DNA of 64,000 nucleotides, taken from assembly GCF_012524115.1 (NCBI RefSeq), contig NZ_JAAZWB010000078.1, forward strand, positions 62,001-126,000. The letters are read 5' to 3'. Position numbers and translations under genes: made by a program. A model generated the notes under the pieces. The model did not search any database. It was not told the origin of the DNA and saw only the letters and a list, made by a program, of their open reading frames with translations. The stretch comes from Bacillus sp. RO1. Lineage in GTDB: Bacteria; Bacillota; Bacilli; Bacillales; Bacillaceae_I. The first letter of the stretch is position 1; every line of letters starts with the position of its first letter. Below, in pieces: positions 45,329 to 53,741 of the stretch.

Positions 45329-45775
45329 TTATATATATTCAAGTACTCTAATATCCGATTCATTTATGTAGCCTATTTCTTCTTTTAAGTCCCAAAGCCT
45401 TATTTCAGATGTTTCTTCATTCTCTATAAATGATTGAAGCTTTTCCAAATCAGTTGAATAGACGGGATTGTAACAAATTTCTCCACTAATTACTTTTTGG
45501 GATTTTAATAGCCCCTTAAATTCTAGATCTCTTACTTGTTGACCTGTTTCCTCGAACAACTCTCTAATCGCACATTCCTTCGGAGTTTCATCGCCTTCTC
45601 TACGCCCTGCCGGTAATTCCCATTGTTCACGCCATATGTTGTAACACATAAGATATTTACCTTCACATTTAATAACAGCAAAGGAACCGGCTAAAGGCAT
45701 ATAATCAAATATTTCTTCTTCAGACATACTAATGAAATTTAGAAATTCTCTTCCATTATTCTTAGTTAATTTCAA
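45329..45775 (-). CDS. Nudix hydrolase
   Basis: The 148-residue protein carries the Nudix box G-x5-E-x7-REL-x-EE-x-G as GRREGDE..RELFEETG (about 57-79). Such enzymes cleave nucleoside-diphosphate-linked compounds, here with unknown substrate. Translation starts with TTG at 45775, backed by GGAGGG at correct spacing; no in-frame ATG is near. It follows a GNAT gene by 15 bases. Confidence 0.9.
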   Translation of the reverse strand: MKLTKNNGREFLNFISMSEEEIFDYMPLAGSFAVIKCEGKYLMCYNIWREQWELPAGRREGDETPKECAIRELFEETGQQVRDLEFKGLLKSQKVISGEICYNPVYSTDLEKLQSFIENEETSEIRLWDLKEEIGYINESDIRVLEYI

Positions 45776-45790
45776 ATGGTTCCCTCCAGG

Positions 45791-46267
45791 TCAGTCCAGT
45801 ATAATCTCCATTTTTCTACTCTTCGTTGCCATACCAATTGACTCATAAAATTTAATCGCAGAAGTATTTTTTTCTGTTACTCCCAACTCAACACTCTCAA
45901 TATTCAAGCTTTTTCCAAATTCAAAAACATAGTGCATTAGTCTTTTTCCGATACCCTTCTTTCTCTGTGTTTCGGCAACACATAAACTGTTTATAAATAG
46001 TATTTTTCTCGCATTCACAAATGAATTTTCAATTATATCTTCTTCCTTCATCACAACGAATCCAACTATTTCATTGCCTATAGTTGCCACAAAAATATGC
46101 TGCCTGGCATCAGATATCTGGCTTTCAAAGAACTCTTGACCGACAGGAGTAGAATTCTCTTTGTATAGATCCGGTCTTTCATAAACATGCAGTTCATGAA
46201 CTTGCCTGAATAACGGCAATAGAGAATTGTAATCGCTTTTGATGGCTTCTCGGATACAAATATCCAT
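45791..46267 (-). CDS. GNAT-family acetyltransferase
   Basis: The 158-residue protein shows the GNAT pattern: IREAIKSDYNSLLPLFRQ at the N-terminus, VGFVVMKEED and the acetyl-CoA loop CVAETQRKKGIGKRLMHYV (QxxGxG/A form RKKGIG, about 109-121), ending in VTEKNTSAIKFYESIGM. The acceptor is unknown. ATG at 46267 with AGAGG upstream is chosen; the longer frame adds 20 residues without family support. Confidence 0.88.
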   Translation of the reverse strand: MDICIREAIKSDYNSLLPLFRQVHELHVYERPDLYKENSTPVGQEFFESQISDARQHIFVATIGNEIVGFVVMKEEDIIENSFVNARKILFINSLCVAETQRKKGIGKRLMHYVFEFGKSLNIESVELGVTEKNTSAIKFYESIGMATKSRKMEIILD

Positions 46268-46343
46268 ATTTATCGTACCTCTCCATAATTGATAATTCAA
46301 AACCATACTTTTGCATAGATTAAACATAGGGTTCGAACTTCTG

Positions 46344-47267
46344 TTAACTTGTCTTTTTATGAAATGTAATTAAAGTGGGTGCAGGCGCAAATGGAAAGAA
46401 CTTTAACATTTCTATAGAGAAATAATCAGTTGAATCTATTTCTGCTTCAATAGAAATAATCCCTTTTTCCTTAGCAAAATTTATTTGGTAATCTGTTAGC
46501 ATTAAAATTAATTTAACATTCCCTTTGTCCCTTGTACCTCTCCAACCAAATCCCCATTTTTCTGGTACATTAGAATAATGCATTAAAGAGTAAGCAATTA
46601 TTTCATTTTCCTCCATTACAATAAAACTCCCATTTTCAACTAAATCCTCATTAAAGATAATACCTTCCCATTTATCAATGCTAAGTTCCGCAACAGGATT
46701 TGCAGTATGAGCTTTTTCATAATTTTCTTTTACAAGTTTGATCAACTGATTCCTAAGTTTTGGTTGAACACTTAAACTTTTTAAGTCATTTATGTATATA
46801 TCCTTTTGATTAAGTTTTGGAGATGGGAATACTTCTAAATTAATGTTGGAGATCTGAATTATTGGCATATAGGTCCTTCTTACTTCCATGAAATTACTTT
46901 GTTCATAAAACGTTTTCAACCTATAAGACGTTTCCCAAATTGATGTTTGTAAAGGAATTTTAATAGCTTCGTAGTTCATTAAAGATCTAATTAACACAGT
47001 TTCAATTTCATATCCCAAACGTGGTTCTGTCACCATTGCAAAGTAAGTACAATAAGGATGAAAATTAGATTTCCAAGCGGTTATCAAACCCACTAAATTT
47101 TCATTTTTATAAGCTTCATACGAGCAAATGTTGTATTTAGTGTTTACCCCTCTCAAGAAATAGTGCTGGGTAAAATGGTCATCCCCCATCCATTTAGAGA
47201 TTACGTCTTTTAGATCCTCGTTATCTAGTGATATATTTGCTTTAATAATATAATTATTATCTATCAT
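46344..47267 (-). CDS. Tandem GNAT-like acetyltransferase
   Basis: The 307-residue protein looks like two degenerate GNAT domains: residues about 1-140 (ICSYEAYKNENLVGLITAWKS, EIETVLIRSLMNYE) and 170-305 (SFIVMEENEIIAYSLMHYSN, GWRGTRDKGNVKLILMLTDYQINFAKEKGI). Only the second has a recognisable acetyl-CoA region. Tandem GNATs of this kind are common in Bacillus, with unknown targets. ATG follows GGGGATGAAGTT. It is 17 bp upstream of nothing obvious and lies after a lipoprotein gene. Confidence 0.7.
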   Translation of the reverse strand: MIDNNYIIKANISLDNEDLKDVISKWMGDDHFTQHYFLRGVNTKYNICSYEAYKNENLVGLITAWKSNFHPYCTYFAMVTEPRLGYEIETVLIRSLMNYEAIKIPLQTSIWETSYRLKTFYEQSNFMEVRRTYMPIIQISNINLEVFPSPKLNQKDIYINDLKSLSVQPKLRNQLIKLVKENYEKAHTANPVAELSIDKWEGIIFNEDLVENGSFIVMEENEIIAYSLMHYSNVPEKWGFGWRGTRDKGNVKLILMLTDYQINFAKEKGIISIEAEIDSTDYFSIEMLKFFPFAPAPTLITFHKKTS

Positions 47268-47328
47268 AACTTCATCCCCATTTGTTCTCTCATTAGAGAA
47301 TCCTCTATATCCCCATTCATGCTTACTT

Positions 47329-47787
47329 TTACTCTTTCTCGTGAACTTTCACAAATACCGAACCGAACAGGTTATCACCTACATACGCGTCTAATTTCCA
47401 CAACCCACTTTCAGGAAGAGACATCATAGAAGGTACGTGTTGGTCGGCACCATTGTTTGCCCCACCTAACGGCCTATCCAATATAGTAAATGGTTTCTTA
47501 TCGTTTTCGTGGGTAGCTGTTATCTTAAACTTACCTTCCAGCTCCTCATTGTCACCCCATAGATGCCACATGTATTTTTGTTCTTTGTTTGGGTAAAATC
47601 TATCGTTTTCACTATCATCATATATAAAACCGATTCTTCCTTGCTCTCCAATCATCGTATATCCACCAGATTCAAAAAGTGCACTTTCCTTCCATTCTGT
47701 GTCTGTGTCTGTTTTTTCCGAACATCCTAGCAATAAAGAGGCTAAAACAACAATCAAATTAAGTAACAAAAATTGTTTTCTTTTCAT
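47329..47787 (-). CDS. Lipoprotein, DUF4871-like
   Basis: The 152-residue product has a lipoprotein signal (MKRKQFLLLNLIVVLASLLLGCSE, lipobox LLLGC) and a mature domain with WKESALFESGGYTMIGEQGRIGF, QKYMWHLWG and a closing SGLWKLDAYVGDNLFGSVFV. This pattern recalls YhfM-type DUF4871 proteins of Bacillus, which have no known function. GGAGGTATCAG precedes the ATG. Confidence 0.75.
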   Translation of the reverse strand: MKRKQFLLLNLIVVLASLLLGCSEKTDTDTEWKESALFESGGYTMIGEQGRIGFIYDDSENDRFYPNKEQKYMWHLWGDNEELEGKFKITATHENDKKPFTILDRPLGGANNGADQHVPSMMSLPESGLWKLDAYVGDNLFGSVFVKVHEKE

Positions 47788-47813
47788 CTGATACCTCCTA
47801 TTTTTAAATCCTT

Positions 47814-48275
47814 TTAATGTTGATTCAACTTTTCAGCTATTTTTTTCAACTCCTCTGCACGCGAAACAATGAATTTTCTCATATATCTCTCTAAAAACAA
47901 CTTGTCGGCAGCAACGCCAATAATACCGAATGGTGACTTGTATTGGAATTGATCTATCATTAACGTCCCACCATCCGCTTCCAAAAATTGATGAGTGTGG
48001 ATAAAAGACTGGAAAGCTCCCTTCACCATAACATCGATAAACTTATGAGGTGGTTCCATCAATGTCACTTTAGCTGTTAACCTTTGTTTTATTCCCAAGT
48101 GAGTTGCTTCCCAGGTGACAGTATCTCCTTGTTCTAATAAGCCTTCTGTTACTCCGCCAACAGCTCTTTCCTTTGTTTTAGAAGTCGTTTGAGTATGAAT
48201 ATCTACGTTTCTGGCTAGATCAAAACATATTTCTACAGGTGCTTTAATAAATTGTTGATGCTCAATCTGAGGCAT
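47814..48275 (-). CDS. SRPBCC-fold protein (polyketide cyclase-like)
   Basis: The product of 153 residues has the START/SRPBCC pattern: MPQIEHQQFIKAPVEICFDLARNVDIHTQTT at the N-terminus and FIDVMVKGAFQSFIHTHQFLEADGGTLMIDQF in the middle. Such proteins bind hydrophobic ligands. The start ATG at 48275 has AGGAGAGG in front. A ligand cannot be assigned. Confidence 0.85.
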   Translation of the reverse strand: MPQIEHQQFIKAPVEICFDLARNVDIHTQTTSKTKERAVGGVTEGLLEQGDTVTWEATHLGIKQRLTAKVTLMEPPHKFIDVMVKGAFQSFIHTHQFLEADGGTLMIDQFQYKSPFGIIGVAADKLFLERYMRKFIVSRAEELKKIAEKLNQH

Positions 48276-48315
48276 TTTGACCTCTCCTTTATGAATACTC
48301 ACTAACTCTATAATT

Positions 48316-48498
48316 TCATTTTATGTTTTTAATTCTTGTTAAAATCTCTGAAACACACATTGCTATACTTGCATTTAACATTATTAATACAGAACCTATC
48401 ATTGTTGTATCTTCATAATTAGTAAAATAATTCATTACAAAGAAAATAAAACTAAAGAAAAATATAATAATGCCAAAAACAAATAAAAATCTATCCAT
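48316..48498 (-). CDS. Small two-pass membrane protein
   Basis: The 60-residue product has two hydrophobic segments (about 5-24 and 33-50), with FGIIIFFFSFIFFVMNYF first. GGAGTGAG lies before the ATG. The family is not recognised. It follows the lipoprotein gene at 48.5 kb by 17 bases and may be co-transcribed with it. Confidence 0.6.
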   Translation of the reverse strand: MDRFLFVFGIIIFFFSFIFFVMNYFTNYEDTTMIGSVLIMLNASIAMCVSEILTRIKNIK

Positions 48499-48515
48499 AA
48501 ACTCACTCCAGCCAA

Positions 48516-48947
48516 TTAATCTTCATCTTTCACTTCAATCACAAACAAATAATTTATTGCAACCCTAGAATTCCATTTTGTAGCTATTTTATAGACATAT
48601 ACCCCCTCACTTTGAGGCGTAGTAAGTTCAAAATCACGCAAAACTACGTTCTCTTCTTGAGGAATCTCATCCTTCCAATACGATAAATAAACTCTCTTTG
48701 GCATGTCTTGATAATATATTTTGATGATTTCATTTGGTTTTACAACCATCCACTCTAAATCTTTATAAATTTCAGGAGGTTTGTTGGTGTCTATCTCTTC
48801 TATAGGTATACCTGAAAAACCAATGTAATCTATATTCTCACCATCAATTGTTATATCTGAACTTACACTAATATCAGAGTTACATCCAATCAAGTTGATT
48901 AAAAAAACAAGTAATAAAGAATTACGAAGAAAAGAAGATATTCTCAT
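48516..48947 (-). CDS. Lipoprotein of unknown function
   Basis: The 143-residue product has a lipoprotein signal (MRISSFLRNSLLLVFLINLIGCNSD) with lipobox NLIGC and a beta-rich mature part (MVVKPNEIIKIYYQDMPKRVYLSYW). No family is recognised. The ribosome binding site is GGGAAGG. It belongs to a run of short membrane-linked genes from 47.3 to 50.5 kb. Confidence 0.7.
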   Translation of the reverse strand: MRISSFLRNSLLLVFLINLIGCNSDISVSSDITIDGENIDYIGFSGIPIEEIDTNKPPEIYKDLEWMVVKPNEIIKIYYQDMPKRVYLSYWKDEIPQEENVVLRDFELTTPQSEGVYVYKIATKWNSRVAINYLFVIEVKDED

Positions 48948-49034
48948 TACCTTCCCTCATTTTGTATTGTGTTTATTTCTAGGTATTTATGCGGTTCAAT
49001 TATTTTATAAAACTCCTTTGTTGATAAACAGTGA

Positions 49035-49211
49035 TTATTCTTGATTGCTCTTTTCTTTATTCTGAATATAAATCTTCTGTAATGTTAGGTGAATATCATT
49101 CAAAATGAAAAAGATAAACAACAACATAACAAAAGTTATTATCTCACCCGTAAAAAAAGACACTGCACCAGTAATTATTAAGAAAACTCTATACATCCAA
49201 TTAATCTTCAT
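49035..49211 (-). CDS. Small two-pass membrane protein
   Basis: The product of 58 residues, MKINWMYRVFLIITGAVSFF..GEIITFVMLLFIFFILNDIHL, has two membrane segments and a charged tail (NKEKSNQE). AAGGGGATTGAAT precedes the ATG at 49211; the longer frame is not supported. Family not recognised. Confidence 0.6.
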   Translation of the reverse strand: MKINWMYRVFLIITGAVSFFTGEIITFVMLLFIFFILNDIHLTLQKIYIQNKEKSNQE

Positions 49212-49315
49212 ATTCAATCCCCTTTTTAAAATCGAAGGTGTCAGAGAAATTAATATTATTTTCATCATCAACCCTTCTACCTTAACAATCGGTCTAATGA
49301 GTTTTTAAGTTACAG

Positions 49316-50278
49316 TCACTTCATATAATCCTCAACTAATTCATAGCATCTTTCTTCCGTAAGGTTAGCCAGCACAGCTACGTATTCCAGGTGTTCCTGG
49401 GTACCACCTTTAAATTTGTGCGATGCTTCCAAAGCACTATCATCTCTAAATTCTATCCAGTTCCGCTGTTCTTCTCGTAATTGACTCATTTCTTTTTCCG
49501 AAAGTAGCTTCCCTAATTCACCATAAATTTCATTTAATAATTCATCCCAAAGCTCCCATTTATCATTTTCCACCTTTTTCAATGCATATGTAGAAGAATC
49601 TGTTGCTTTCAATTCTTCCGTTTCTTTTTTAGTATCATCTAATTGTTGAAGAAACTTTTCTTTTAAACTGGTATTCTCTTCCTCCTTTACTTCAGCTGGT
49701 TCATTGTTGGATGAGTCCGCGTTTTCAATTAATAATCCATTCTTATCGTAATACTGATAAGCAAATGTAAAATCCTTCTCCTCTTTAGGCATCTTTGTCC
49801 AAGTCGCGGAGCTTTTGTATAAGGAAAACTCTTCAACGAATACGTGTTGATTGGCTAGCAATTCCATTTTTGAGATCTCGTTATCATAAGTTGCAATGGT
49901 AAGAACAAATAGATTGGTTTGATTATCCATCCTATTACTCAAGGGTATTAGAAAGTGTGAAAGAGATCCTTCTCTTTTCTCTGCAGAACTCCATTTATAA
50001 TTACCATACTTATCTCTTATAAAGTGAATGTATGCTGGAAGGTTATTGCTTAAAAATGCAACTAACCTCTCCTCACCTACATCTTTGATATCTATAATTT
50101 CAATTGAAGTGTTTTCATACATATCTATCGACTGGATTGTTTGGACAATGGATTTCTCGTCATTTCCATTTATGTAAAAGGAACTATTAAGGTAGCTAAA
50201 AGCTACGAAGATGAACCCAATCACCAAGGCCACAATCCATAAAGATAGCCTTCTATTTTTTATTTGTATAATGCTCAC
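49316..50278 (-). CDS. Membrane-anchored protein with C-terminal LprI-like (DUF1311) domain
   Basis: The 320-residue protein has one N-terminal membrane segment (about 12-32), an extracytoplasmic beta-rich part, an acidic Glu/Lys-rich linker (about 190-225) and a C-terminal domain with KWELWDELLNEIYGELGKLLSEKEMSQLREEQRNWI, the lysozyme-inhibitor LprI (DUF1311) signature, including the ending RCYELVEDY with its conserved Cys. LprI-like domains bind and inhibit lysozyme in other bacteria. Here they may protect the wall, an inference from the domain only. Confidence 0.72.
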   Translation of the reverse strand: MSIIQIKNRRLSLWIVALVIGFIFVAFSYLNSSFYINGNDEKSIVQTIQSIDMYENTSIEIIDIKDVGEERLVAFLSNNLPAYIHFIRDKYGNYKWSSAEKREGSLSHFLIPLSNRMDNQTNLFVLTIATYDNEISKMELLANQHVFVEEFSLYKSSATWTKMPKEEKDFTFAYQYYDKNGLLIENADSSNNEPAEVKEEENTSLKEKFLQQLDDTKKETEELKATDSSTYALKKVENDKWELWDELLNEIYGELGKLLSEKEMSQLREEQRNWIEFRDDSALEASHKFKGGTQEHLEYVAVLANLTEERCYELVEDYMK

Positions 50279-50327
50279 CGACCTCCTCTATCCCATACTT
50301 CATTACTAACACCAATGAACTTTGTTA

Positions 50328-50507
50328 TTATACTTCTCCCTTTTTTATGGTTATTAGTTTTAACATGACAAAATGAATCACAGCAATAGTAAGTAAAAAA
50401 TCTCTATATGCCTCGTTTGACCCTCCAAATAACGGAACAACCGTATAAAAAAATACGAATGAACTCAATAGTAATAGAAGAACATAGTATTCCATTTTCA
50501 GTTCCAT
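50328..50507 (-). CDS. Small two-pass membrane protein
   Basis: The product of 59 residues, MELKMEYYVLLLLLSSFVFFYTVV, has two hydrophobic segments, the second near TIAVIHFVMLKLITI. GGGGAG lies five bases before the ATG at 50507. The family is not recognised. It is about 50 bp upstream of the LprI-domain gene and could be its operon partner. Confidence 0.6.
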   Translation of the reverse strand: MELKMEYYVLLLLLSSFVFFYTVVPLFGGSNEAYRDFLLTIAVIHFVMLKLITIKKGEV

Positions 50508-50724
50508 TTTTTCTCCCCCTAGAAACAGCATTTAATTAAACTCATTTCAATCATCTCAAATTCCCAATATTTCCACAATAAGTAATTTTACATTTTTCAC
50601 CAATCCCTTACCCGCTGTTAAGAATATGAAGAAGATTCTTTCATTCTTTATAATAATTGTAACTCTCCAGTAACTCTTCTCTTTTACACTACAAATATTA
50701 ATCTAAAGGGGTTGATTTCCTTTT

Positions 50725-52506
50725 ATGTCAGGTAAACGTTTGTGGCTGATGTCTCTTGCTTTGGTGTTGGTATGTGCAAGTACACTGTTTCCAGGTTCCT
50801 ACTCTGCTGCAGGTCAGTTTATTAACGGTTCATACGGTGGCAAACCTTATAAACTATATGTTCCAAATGGGTACGATTCCAATAAGAGCTATCCTTTATA
50901 TGTCTTGCTTCATGGGTGCACACATGACGCCAGTCAATTTGCTACAGGAACAAAGATGAATGCCCTTGCAGATGAGAAAAATTTCTTAGTTCTATATCCG
51001 GAACAAACAAGTAGCGGGAACTCAAATAAGTGCTGGAACTGGTTTGAAACAGCGCATCAGTCGCGGGGAAGTGGGGAGCCTGCAATCATTGCTAACATGG
51101 TAAATACGATAAAAAGTAATTATTCAATTCAGGAGAATCACGTGTATGTAGCTGGACTTTCAGCAGGTGCTGCCATGAGTGTCATCATGGGTGCCACTTA
51201 CCCTGATCTTTTTTCCGGTATTGGTGTCGGAGCAGGCCTCGAATATAAAGCAGCTACAAGTATGACCGGTGCTTTTTCAGCGATGTCAACCGGCGGTCCA
51301 AGTCCAATTCAGCAGGGAAATGCAGCCTATCAGGCAATGGGAGGTCGTGCAAAAGTATTACCCGTCATTGTTTTTCATGGAACCTCGGACTATACAGTCT
51401 ATCCTGTTAATGGTGATCAGGTCATATCACAATGGTCCATCACAAATGATTTAGCCCATAACGGAACAAATGATAGTTGGATTGATGACCAGCCTGAGCG
51501 AACAGTGAACTTAACTGCGTCTGGAGGAAAAAATTATAGTATCAGTGATTACGAAGGTAGAGACGGTAATGTCTGGATGAAGAAAGTTACCGTCCACAGC
51601 ATGGGGCATGCCTGGTCCGGCGGCAGTTCACAAGGTAGCTATACCGACCCTCAAGGTCCTGATGCAAGCCGAATGATGTGGGAGTTCTTTAACTCTTTTA
51701 CAAGTGACGATGGTGGCGAAAGCGATACAACTGCTCCGATTACCTTTGCCAATCCAAAAGGAGGGACTTATAACCAATCTGTACAGGTAGAACTACAAGT
51801 AAATGAAGAAGCTTCTACTTTTTACACAACTGATGGCTCAGAACCGAATATTCAATCTGAATTATATACAGAACCGATTCAACTCACAGAGGATACTACT
51901 CTTAGATTTTTTAGTCGTGATTCATCAGGGAATTCTGAGACTATTAAGCAGGAAATCTATGTGATTAATGAATCAACTCCTCCAAGTGAAGCCATTACAA
52001 TTCCTTCACTTTCGTTGGAAGATGGATTTGCTGGGCAATTCACAGCTGATGGAAAAGGTACAGGTGACATCAAAGTAGGTGATAAAGGAATGTACAACAC
52101 AGACACATATAGAGGCATTCTATCATTCGATACGAGCAGTCTTGGGCAAACAACCATTGATTCTGCAGTCATTCGTCTATACACTAAAACTCTCACAGGT
52201 ACAGTATCATCTATTCAAGCCGATATTAAAAATGGAACTTTTGGTAGTTCGGCGATTGAACAAAGCGATTATTCTGCAATTGCAAGTCTGAATAACATCG
52301 CGAGCATCCCATCACCTGCTGCCTCTGGATACATCGATTTGGTCCTGACGGCCAGCGCATTGTCAGAAATAAATAAAAGTGGGAAAACTCAAATCAGATT
52401 GAAAGCCGTAACTACTCCAGGCTTCAATAAAAACCAAATAGAGTTTTATGGGGGAGGAAATGATGCACAGTCTCCTGTTTTAATTATCAATGGGCTAAAA
52501 GATTGA
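50725..52506 (+). CDS. Secreted PHB-depolymerase-family esterase with accessory domains
   Basis: The 593-residue enzyme has a signal peptide (1-28, cleavage near SYSAAG) and an esterase domain (about 33-325) of the PHB depolymerase/feruloyl esterase type: HGCTHDASQF, nucleophile Ser146 in AGLSAGAAM, Asp222 in HGTSDYTV and His295 in HSMGHAWSGG. A chitobiase-like module with FYTTDGSEP (about 335-415) and a C-terminal DNRLRE-type carbohydrate-binding module with YRGILSFDTSSL (about 425-593) follow. It probably removes acyl groups from plant or fungal polysaccharides or depolymerises polyesters; the substrate is unclear. The start follows AAAGGGGTTGATTTCC, a spacing longer than ideal. Confidence 0.88.
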   Translation: MSGKRLWLMSLALVLVCASTLFPGSYSAAGQFINGSYGGKPYKLYVPNGYDSNKSYPLYVLLHGCTHDASQFATGTKMNALADEKNFLVLYPEQTSSGNSNKCWNWFETAHQSRGSGEPAIIANMVNTIKSNYSIQENHVYVAGLSAGAAMSVIMGATYPDLFSGIGVGAGLEYKAATSMTGAFSAMSTGGPSPIQQGNAAYQAMGGRAKVLPVIVFHGTSDYTVYPVNGDQVISQWSITNDLAHNGTNDSWIDDQPERTVNLTASGGKNYSISDYEGRDGNVWMKKVTVHSMGHAWSGGSSQGSYTDPQGPDASRMMWEFFNSFTSDDGGESDTTAPITFANPKGGTYNQSVQVELQVNEEASTFYTTDGSEPNIQSELYTEPIQLTEDTTLRFFSRDSSGNSETIKQEIYVINESTPPSEAITIPSLSLEDGFAGQFTADGKGTGDIKVGDKGMYNTDTYRGILSFDTSSLGQTTIDSAVIRLYTKTLTGTVSSIQADIKNGTFGSSAIEQSDYSAIASLNNIASIPSPAASGYIDLVLTASALSEINKSGKTQIRLKAVTTPGFNKNQIEFYGGGNDAQSPVLIINGLKD

Positions 52507-52554
52507 TGGAAAAGGAAAATACCTTTAAATATCTGTTGTTCTTAAATGATCAAC

Positions 52555-52600
52555 TTAGAAAACGATTAGTGAAGTAAATCACTAGTCGTTTTCTTGATAT
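52555..52600 (+). terminator. Esterase terminator
   Basis: Stem AAAACGATTAGTGA / TCACTAGTCGTTTT (one G-U pair) with loop AGTAAA is followed by CTTGATAT. It ends the plus-strand esterase gene. Confidence 0.75.
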
Positions 52601-52712
52601 GCAGCTACTTATACTGTGATTTGGCCGCAGCAGGTCGCTCGATTCCTAAATAAGCCAGATTATACTTCAATCTGCCCCCTTTAATTCAAGAGACTAACAA
52701 ATAATTCTAACC

Positions 52713-52886
52713 TTAGCCCTTTCTTTCAGTAGTTGAGCCGTTTCTTTCTTTCATCATTTCTAACTCAATTTGTTTCTCTTTCAAATCAATTTCTCTTAAT
52801 TTTTCCTTATGTTTCAATCCATTCTTATGAGCATAATAAATTAGAGAAAATGCAACAATTAACGGTAACCATAGCCATTCCAACAT
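52713..52886 (-). CDS. Small membrane-anchored helical protein, 57 residues
   Basis: ATG at 52886 begins MLEWLWLPLIVAFSLIYYAH, one membrane segment, then a charged amphipathic helix (LREIDLKEKQIELEMMKERN). AGGGGGAATA is optimally placed upstream. This layout resembles phage-shock PspB-like or similar one-pass proteins, but no family is identified. The neighbouring 52887-53255 stretch holds one terminator, a dispersed 18-bp repeat and no other gene. Confidence 0.65.
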   Translation of the reverse strand: MLEWLWLPLIVAFSLIYYAHKNGLKHKEKLREIDLKEKQIELEMMKERNGSTTERKG

Positions 52887-53057
52887 TATTCCCCCTCTTT
52901 TTCATTAACTAATAATGTAATATCATTCATACCTGATTATTTCTGTTTTAGAATTGAATAACCCTTTCAGGTCCTTTGATCCACTTATTGGCGATCGCTG
53001 CCCAGCAGCTTAATACCAATTATTTCAAACCTTTAACATTTACTCAAGATATTTTCC

Positions 53058-53091
53058 ATAAAAAAGAAGCTTACCATACTTTAGTAAGCGT
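53058..53091 (-). terminator. Probable terminator downstream of the CA-like gene
   Basis: Minus-strand stem GCTTAC / GTAAGC with loop TAAAGTATG is followed by TTCTTTTTTA. It lies about 170 bases after the carbonic-anhydrase-like gene. Confidence 0.6.
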
Positions 53092-53255
53092 CCTTAACGT
53101 TTAGAAATCTACATCGGTAGTTTTCCAGTTATTATATTTATATAAACCTTAGCTCCCTGATCCTTAATGGTTTTTCATTATTTGAGCATCGAGGATGTCA
53201 AAGAGGGTGTTGATGTAAATTTATCTATTGTTGTATATCTCAATTCTTCACTGAC

Positions 53256-53729
53256 TTAAGTTTGATAATTGTAGATTTCTTTATTAACAATATATCCATG
53301 TACTTTTATTGAGGTTGGGAGCAATGGGTGCTTTTTTATCAAATCAATATTATTTTGAACTGTACTCTCTACATTGCTTGACCCACTTAGCCATTTCATC
53401 ACATCATTTGCTCCGACGGCTTTTATATAATTGAGAGTTTTAATCACATCTACATTGCCCCCTTCTTCTTCCATGAGAGCATAAAGATCTTCTGGATGAA
53501 TGGAGAACCCTTTGTCATATTTATCCACAACAATATAAATATCTTCTATTTTCTCCATATAAACAGCCAATATTATATTCCTCATAAGAGAACTATAGCC
53601 TTGTGATATTTCTGCTCCATAGCTATTGATAATTATTAAGTCTTCTAGTTTTCTATTTGTAATGTCTTCAAAATATCTTTCAATCTCTCTGTCTAAACCT
53701 GTTAAAACTAGTGCTTTGGTATTCTCCAT
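53256..53729 (-). CDS. Beta-carbonic-anhydrase-like protein without zinc ligands
   Basis: The 157-residue protein follows the beta-carbonic anhydrase pattern throughout (ALVLTGLDREI for LVLTCMDpRl; SSLMRNIILAVYMEKIEDIYIVV; SSNVESTVQNNIDLIKKHPLLPTSIKVHGYIVN at the C-terminus). All three metal-ligand positions are changed: Cys to Gly11, His to Lys70, Cys to Lys73 in VVDKYDKG. It is therefore unlikely to be a carbonic anhydrase. The gene lies 12 bases after an SBT-family bicarbonate permease, so a regulatory or binding role for that carrier is the simplest idea. AGGAGG-like site GGAGGTAG precedes the ATG. Confidence 0.82.
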   Translation of the reverse strand: MENTKALVLTGLDREIERYFEDITNRKLEDLIIINSYGAEISQGYSSLMRNIILAVYMEKIEDIYIVVDKYDKGFSIHPEDLYALMEEEGGNVDVIKTLNYIKAVGANDVMKWLSGSSNVESTVQNNIDLIKKHPLLPTSIKVHGYIVNKEIYNYQT

Positions 53730-53741
53730 AATAACTACCTC

